Below are positions 57,421 through 64,000 of a stretch of DNA of 64,000 bases, in pieces (positions within the stretch are counted from its first letter, which is position 1; every line of letters begins with the position of its first letter). Both the position numbers and the translations under genes were made by a program. Below the pieces are notes generated by a model that made no database searches, had not been told where the DNA came from, and saw nothing but the letters and a program-made list of their open reading frames with translations. Location: the NCBI GenBank assembly GCA_973895155.1, contig OZ316896.1, positions 5,890,001 to 5,954,000 of the forward strand, in the 5' to 3' direction. Origin of the DNA: Marsupella aquatica. Its lineage: Eukaryota; Marchantiophyta.

Positions 57421-60400
57421 TAAGTAACCTATGCATTGCATATAAAAATAGGAGACCCAAGGTATTGATCACTACATCATAGAATCCAAGCACAACCAAG
57501 TGATAGGAAAATATCTATTTTCTTCAATTTTAAATTTTTAGAGAACGAAAATCTATTTTTATTTTATTTATATTCAAAAAAAATTCAAAATTTTTAAAAG
57601 AAAGTTTTTATTTCCAAAATTTTATTTTTTAAAATATAAATCCACTTAATTATTTTAATTAATTATTTTTTCTAAGGCAGATGTGAGCAGGTTAAAGGGC
57701 ATTTGGGCAGCCATTTATTTTAGATGGGCATATGGATAAATTTTTAAAATAATGTTTTGGTGATTCGAAAGGATCAGGATTGGTTCTTGCTTTTTTATCA
57801 GTTTGTAAATGGACTATCCCACCATTTTGGCAGGATTAGATATTACAGTTGTAAGAGGATAGGTCCAAAACTTGTGAATTCTCTCCCAATGGATCCAATA
57901 GGGCATCTCAAAGTTAGCGATTTGATGGACCTTAACTCCCTAGTGAGGGGTTATGGACACAAAAAGTTAAGGACTACCAATTTCATAGTCCATAGCTTTT
58001 TTCTAGAAGCATTGGCCGTATGCCTTTAGTCACTCTCAAGGCTGGTGAAAGAAAAAACAAAAAAAACTTTTACAAGTCTTTGTGAAAAAGCTATGATCAT
58101 TCCTTTATGTCATACGAGTCGTTATGTCATTAAACTCTTTGAATGCCATGACGACAATCCTCTATCATCCTTATGTATGGTTTATAGTATGTTGACTTTG
58201 ATGACATTTGGTTATTATTTATGTTAGAAATCAATGAAAATTCTATTTCCACTTGCTCCAAATCACCATGGATACTCCATTTTCAGATCTTCCACCCCAC
58301 CTCACACCATGCCAGCTCAAATTGGGCCATGTTGGATTCCAAATAATTTTCCTAATCCATAACAACCAAATCATAAAGGTAGTCCATCATCATTTTATTA
58401 ACTTCCCTTACTAGCTAGCTTCAAATTTAATCTTTCCTGGCCCGGGTCCCGGCCCTACCTCGATCTAAACTATAACCCTTTCCCTTCAAGCAACCTCCTC
58501 CACTCACCCTAGTTGCCCATGTAAACTATAAGCCATATGGGTAAATTTTCATGCTAAATTGGCCACTATCCTAGAGCTCCTCATGTTCTTAAACATATAT
58601 TTACCATGCATAATTGTAACTCTAAAGTTAATTAATGAATCATACGTGCAACATATAAAGACAAAAACATAAGCTGCCATGCATAAATTATTGGTGCCAG
58701 CACAAAGAAGTTAGACCTTATTGAATTTCAACTTTGCTCACACTCTCTCCTCTAAATGTGCCCTGATCAACCTTCAAGACGTTGCTGCTAAAATATGGGC
58801 CCTAGAATGCATATAGGAATCCAATTCCCATGTCTATTCAAGACCATATTCAATAGTTTGGATTGCCCCTTGCACCAGATCCCAATGACTACCATCATAC
58901 GTGACATGCAAGCTTGAGAAAGGTCAAATGGCAATGATGTTTGCCCGCTCTGCCTAGCCATAATCGAGTATATTTGTCTGAGTTGTGTTGCAAAACTCCC
59001 GGCAAAACTTGCACTTTGCATAAACATTGGATGTCCAAGATTGTCACACCTGGTACAAGTTTTTGTCACTAAGTTAGGTTGCGGCGTCCCTCTTTGGTGA
59101 GAAGTCTGTGGTGTAGGATAGGGCAGCAGGTCAATGTCACCCTTTTCTCTTGCAAATGTTACCAATGAGCTCCAATTTATAAGTGACTAAGCTTGGTTAC
59201 AATTCAATGTTGCTTGAGAGTAACTATGTAAGGAAGATATAGGAGCTCCAACATTGCCAACAGTGATCTTAGTAAAGCTAGTTGCAACCTTACATTACAA
59301 TTTGTTTGTTGACAAAGATTGGTTGTGTTCTCATTTGGGCTTGGATTCCAAGGAATTGCAACAAGTGAGCCAGGTAAATGGAAGCCCGGACCTGGATTTA
59401 TTTGAAGGTGAAACCCGGACATTGAGTGATCAAGTGGATCATGTCCTTGTTGATTGGGCAGAGATCCCCTGGAAGTTAGCTTGAGCTGCCAAGTGAACGA
59501 GAGGTCTTGACTTGATAGAGGTCCTCATTGACGCGGAGGTCCTCAATGAGCTAGTTAGAGATCTACTAGCAACAGAGGCTAGTTGGATGTTATTGAGCTA
59601 AGCCATTGAATTGTTGTTCAAGTGAGCAAGAGTTCAGAGGCAGCAGAGCAACTTACGTTGGCTTCCAAGCTCGTGCAAGGGATTTAAGCTTCCCCCTACC
59701 AATCTGTGTGTAAGTTTGCGTCTGTCATGACAACTATTTTAGTGCTTCATTTTGAGTAGTCTAGAAGGAGTACACCTCGGCAACTCCCTTGGCAATTGTA
59801 GTCAAACTACAAAGGAATGGCTTTAGGGTTGTATTGAGTGGTGGACCTTGCCACCCAACGCCCTCACCGATCCAGGCTCACTCTTGCCTAAGTACCCTTG
59901 GTGCCCAAACACGTACACAAAGCTTCTCGAGCAAGCAAGTGGTGCCTTTATCATCATCGGCAACAACTCCCATACAAAGTCGCACTTGCTCCTTAACACA
60001 ACTATAATTCAATGGTCTTTAATTCTTGCATATGCAATCAAGCACATAATTGGTAAGAACCCATCATGATCTAGGATCCCCAAGACCATTGTCTTGCCTC
60101 AAGCTCAGCAGTCGTTAGTAACTAGGTCAGAAAATAGAACCTCTTGAGACCGCGGTGTCTTGCCATAAACTAAAGCTTAGTAGACATGGTCCACTATTTG
60201 TCTAGAATAGCCCCTCTACCAGGTATCGCCTAAGCTTTCCCACTTTCTATCTGTCATTGGCTAACCGCCCTGTCTAGAAATTTGGTCAAAGTTGGCCCAT
60301 TTTCTACTAGTGCCTCCAAGACATGCTCATGGCCCAAATAGCTAGCTTGTCCCAAAGCTTGTCCCAAACGTCGGGACCAGTTCAACATCGACTCTCTAAG

Positions 60401-62335
60401 CAATCATCTTTAAGGCTCCAACTCAACTCAAAGTCTAGGGGCAATATACACTTAGACCTCAACACCCATTCCTACTCTACATTGCCTCCCCAACGTAAGC
60501 TCCCATAGGAAACTGAATGCGGTTTGGCAGTTGTTTTGATATGATTTGGTAAGCGAGTAAGATAGCCCTTGAAACCCTCAAAAAACAAAGGCACCCCAAG
60601 ACCCAGATAATCCCAAGAGGATGTGGTCCTCCTTGAGAGATTTCCAATGCATCCAAGAAGTCCTCCAATGGACTTTCTATTGAGAAGTTATCATTATTTT
60701 TGTTTAACATGTCCCCTTAGTAGCGAGACCGCCACACTTCACAACTTGGGCTCTTGGGCTTGCCCCCCAAGGAGACACAACTCTCCTCATATATGCTTCT
60801 AGACACCTGCCACCCCCGGATCAACTTTGGTCCCCTATGCTTGGCCTCCAACCTAGACTCCAACCTGATTGACTTGGCCCCTGACTCGACCCATAACTTT
60901 CTAGTTAGACGTTTGTAGGTGAATTGCCTTAGCCCATTATGATTGGGCCCTGGGCCCTTAGCTTACGTAATCCCAGAAACACATGCGCCCGCTTGAAGGG
61001 TATTTTTAATCCATTTCTGGCTAATAATTATAATTCAATTAGAACAAACCAACCCGCAACTTTATACAAATTTGGGTTTATAAGGAAGAAGGGTATTTCC
61101 AAAACCGTGGCATATTAACTCAGCCGAAGGGGTCCTATAATGTATGTGACACGCGTCATTGTATAAGGGGCCATGTGGCAAGGTCTCAATCATTGGAACA
61201 TAGTGTCCCAAGTGAGTCACTCTATTAGTACCTAGACCCATATGGCCTATTGCAAGTTACAAGGGGTATAAAAAGTACCTAACAACCTCACAATTACTTA
61301 TAGAGTCGGGGATGACTACTTTACTCAAGAAGGAACCCTCAAAGGCTAGGATTAAATCTCAAGAATCAAAGGAATGGAGGGAGGAGATTAACTTGTGATT
61401 ATGAGACTAAGTAGGTGTGATTATGAGACTAAGTAGGTGACCTTTAGTAGGTAGTGTAATAATTAGACAAAGTAGTGGGGACACCGACTTATGCCTCGTT
61501 TGAAATAGTAAGGCTTCTGTTTGGAAAATGTCCCGTCGTTTGAAAGCGGGAGAGTCTTGCATCGTTCCTCAAAATATTCTTTGCTGATCAAGAGCACACG
61601 AGTGTCTACCTTCAAGTTCACTGCCTCACTTACAATCGGGACATCAGTTCTATAGAGCAAACATATGTGCACGTCCCCGTCAATCTCATCGGCAGTAATC
61701 GCTACATTGCGGGATGACAAGGCAAAATCACTGCATTGCGATAGACTGCTCATTCCGGACCGTAGAGAGAGCGGAAGGTCTGGACAAAGATTGATTGACA
61801 AGGTGCGAGCGTGAGTATGAGGCCAATGTCTTGGGAAGCAGAGAAATGTGACAGTGATTGCTCACAATTGAGGAATCTCTGTCGACGGCAAGAAGACTCA
61901 GACAAGGTTGGTCGGGTCGATGTTGGGGGTGTCGACTAGGAATGTCGGCCCAAATGCGATGTTGTTCTGTTCCAAAGCTTGAGTGAGGGTGCCAGCAATC
62001 GATCACTTTGCGGAGGAGGATTCGGAGCTCCAAACCACACCAGGCCTTTTCCCACTCATCGTGCTCTTTGCTTTGCCGGTCGAATGAGCCTGTCTGCGTA
62101 GTTGTATTTTTGTGACGGCAAGACCAGAAATCCTGTGGGCAGGTGGTGTGGACCACCCTGGTTGTTGTCCTAATGCTGGAGACCTGATCAAGATGGCATG
62201 GAGGCTGCTACAGTGGTACCTCTACAAACAAGCTACGTACCTGGAAGCAAGCTAGTGCGAAGTGGGAGGGCTTTGGCTTCGGGCTCTTCGGGATCTTTGA
62301 GATCTTGATTGACCTCCCATTCACTTGCTGTCGGG
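57421..62335. other. Long AT-rich spacer, no confident gene
   Basis: I see no host gene. Minor structure: a 22-base duplication at 61394-61440 (TGATTATGAGACTAAGTAGG), an interspersed-repeat relative of 25309-25357 at 60807-60856, and a CpG-richer block at 61463-62200 with open minus-strand frames of unknown meaning. Confidence 0.4.
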
Positions 62336-64000
62336 ATGGATGTTATCAATCAGAAAAGAGAACATAGGAATTTCTTGAAGAGGAGACGCTTAGCTGAGAA
62401 GTCTCGCCTGCTCGATGAAATTGCAGAAATCAAGAAGGAAGCCCTAGCAGAAATTGAGGAAAGAAAGAACAACGCTATAAAAGAAGCCGAAAGCATTCTA
62501 AAGAAAGCGAGGGAGGAGGCAAAGGCCCTTGTAGATGCAGCTGAGGTCTCTAAAGCAGTAATTGATAGTTGTATAGCTTCTACCACAGAGAGATGGCGTC
62601 TGATTGAGAGCGACATTGCAGGGCATAGACCTGCAGTTATAGATGTGCGGCCAACTAGTGTCAATTCAGAACAAATTTGAGCACGGAATGCTGAAAGGGC
62701 TAGAAGATATTACTGGAAGCAAAAAGTCTTGCAATAGCAACAGAGCGTAGCAACGCCCGAATGTGAGGACTCAGGTTTGGATCAACCAAACAGAGGAGCA
62801 AGAAGGGTGAAAGCAATAGCAAGCAATTTGTTCAAAGTATTTCATGAGAGCACCAAGTTCCACAACTTAGCGAGCAAGAAGTTAGCGCTTCAAAAGTTCT
62901 GGCATAATCCTGGTTTGAAAGACCTACACCCTTCCAAAACTGGTTGCCCTAAGATGGACGCCTCAATGAAAGCGAGTTTAATTTGAAGACTTGAAGTCAG
63001 CCCTACAAGTAATAAAAGGGGCACATAGGGGCCAAGCAATCAGTGTTGATTGGGCTGACTGGTATGTTCCTTACTTAACGTTGTTGCTGAAGTCAGATTA
63101 TTGCTTCAGTGGATGGTATTTGTTATGAACATTGCTGTATTTAGACTTCAATGTGTTGCTGTATGTAGACTTAATTATGATCTCGTGTTCATTGCCGGAT
63201 ATGCTAGGTTCAAAGATCATGAAAGACAGGAGAAGAGCTAGTATTGCCAAAGCTCTAGATATCAAAAAGGCCTGCAATCACCAGAGCATGACTTGATGCT
63301 GATAAATCAGTCAAATTTCCAATGGGTGTCCAAAAGACGAGGTCAGACAAAATCTCTCAAGAAATCAGGGAATCTGTGAAGCTTTATTGGGAGGAAAATA
63401 CTAGAGTTTCACCAAACCAATCTAACCAAGCAAGGCTCAGGTTGAGTCCGAAGGTGTATGAGGTACATCAAGTCCATTGGCTAGAGGAAACTGAGGTACG
63501 TTGTGTCACTCAATCTCTATAGGTTTCCAATTCTCATAGTTACGCCCTCATTGTATTTTCAGGTACTGAACATGCTGTCCACTCGGCCAGAAATGTCCTC
63601 TCTTCTTACTAGTAATTATACTAATTAAAGTAGTCGTGTTTGTGATGGCCCAGGTCGATTTTTACTTGATCTTCACAGAATGGTGCAAAAACAAAGGAGA
63701 GGAAGTTCCTGTTGGATTAAGGACCTTCCAGTACTTGAAGCCCTATTTCATTCGGGTCCTAAAAGACAGGAATGTTTGCTGTTGTAAGCAACACGTGGAG
63801 ATGAATTTGTTGAAAGAGGCTTTGAATAAATTTTGACTTCACAAACATCCTACGACGACATGCTGTTGTGATTGTGCAATTTGTCACTCCTCATCAACTA
63901 TTGGACCAGGAGCAGGTTGTTTAGCTGGGAAATGCACAATGAAGTCGGTGAGAGATTGGTGTGATGAGATATTGTGTCCTAAACCAGAAGGTAAATCGTG
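62336..64000 (+). pseudogene. Decayed transposon-like gene with Cys/His-rich region, off right edge
   Basis: An ATG at 62336 opens 114 codons of charged coiled coil (FLKRRRLAEKSRLLDEIAEI). Further fragments follow: RVKAIASNLFKVFHES at about 62785, ALQVIKGAHRGQAI at about 63000, RRRASIAKALDIKK near 63225, then a spliced pair 63322-63495 and 63654-63836 (GAG|GTACGT ... GCCCAG|GTCGAT) giving ESVKLYWEENTRVSPNQ, HQVHWLEETE-VDFYLIF, LKPYFIRVLKDRN and VCCCKQHVEM. After an in-frame TGA at 63834-63836 the same frame continues with CCCDCAICH and WCDEILCPKPEG to the edge. The order (FW-x(2)-NTR-x-SP ... L-x-PY-x(2)-R-L-x-DR-x-x-C-x-C-x-x-H-x-E) matches a repetitive gene family I remember from mosses, charophytes and invertebrates; its exact name and mechanism are unknown to me. 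Introns or decay separate the fragments. Confidence 0.5.

Noticed and set aside
57757-58029. 90-codon plus-strand ORF in AT-rich DNA
   Set aside because: Composition is like the surrounding spacer, and there is no motif or splice support.
58788-59165. Possible gag zinc knuckle (CTRCDNLGH) on the minus strand
   Set aside because: The final Cys of a CCHC knuckle is missing and nothing else retroviral-like is nearby.
61463-61753. Minus-strand ORF of 96 codons
   Set aside because: It has no recognisable motif and no splice or promoter support; the longer version needs a non-ATG start. Left unannotated.
1-64000. CRISPR arrays, bacterial operons or prophage
   Set aside because: The tandem repeats have no regular unique spacers, and the genes have spliceosomal introns, so a prokaryotic reading is excluded.

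Overview
The window looks like nuclear DNA of a green plant, most likely a non-seed plant such as a bryophyte; that placement is inference. The evidence is a nuclear gene for the photosystem II subunit PsbR, a plant-type beta-carbonic anhydrase in seven exons, a plant RING-FYVE-SYLF protein, a family 92 glycosyltransferase, histone H2A and a CRAL-TRIO_2 (Sec14-like) protein. All are interrupted by GT-AG introns, and the junctions keep frame wherever they could be resolved. Genes are sparse (six convincing host genes in 64 kb). Most of the rest is decayed mobile DNA and local tandem repeats.

Layout. 0-5.3 kb: an open frame leaving the left edge (minus strand), seven copies of a 17-base near-palindrome, and a decayed transposon-like gene joining three DUF8039-like modules to a DUF7869-like transposase candidate. 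5.3-6.9 kb: several tandem repeat arrays, including a 102-bp satellite between two copies of the PsbR upstream region. 7.3-8.8 kb: PsbR (+). 10.9-11.5 kb: histone H2A (-), convergent with PsbR. 11.8-18.1 kb: repeat-rich spacer with a Ty1/copia RNase H remnant. 18.2-20.9 kb: RING-FYVE-SYLF gene (-). 22-29 kb: a lone CACTA-type end, a small unknown ORF, a Helitron-like element and a 5'-truncated LINE. 30.5-33.2 kb: CRAL-TRIO_2 gene (+). 35.5-36.7 kb: tandem repeats. 37.4-39.9 kb: GT92 glycosyltransferase (+). 41.4-44.1 kb: beta-carbonic anhydrase (-), convergent with GT92. 44-48.7 kb: unassigned sequence with two 20-base poly(C) runs. 48.7-51.2 kb: a longer LINE copy. 52.8-55.2 kb: degenerate repeats and a LINE endonuclease remnant. 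55.2-57.4 kb: a CACTA transposon end with a DUF8039 gene and a tnp2 remnant. 57.4-62.3 kb: featureless spacer. 62.3-64 kb: a decayed transposon-like gene with a Cys/His-rich region, leaving the right edge.

How it fits together. The host genes have unrelated roles (photosynthesis, CO2/bicarbonate chemistry, endosomal trafficking, cell-wall or glycan synthesis, chromatin, lipid binding) and form no pathway cluster. The more unusual signals are in the mobile DNA: the repeated CTCGAG near-palindrome that reads as the same peptide in several frames, DUF8039-like modules in two different transposon types, and repeated in-frame stops each one C-to-T change away from a sense codon, which would fit decay of methylated cytosines.
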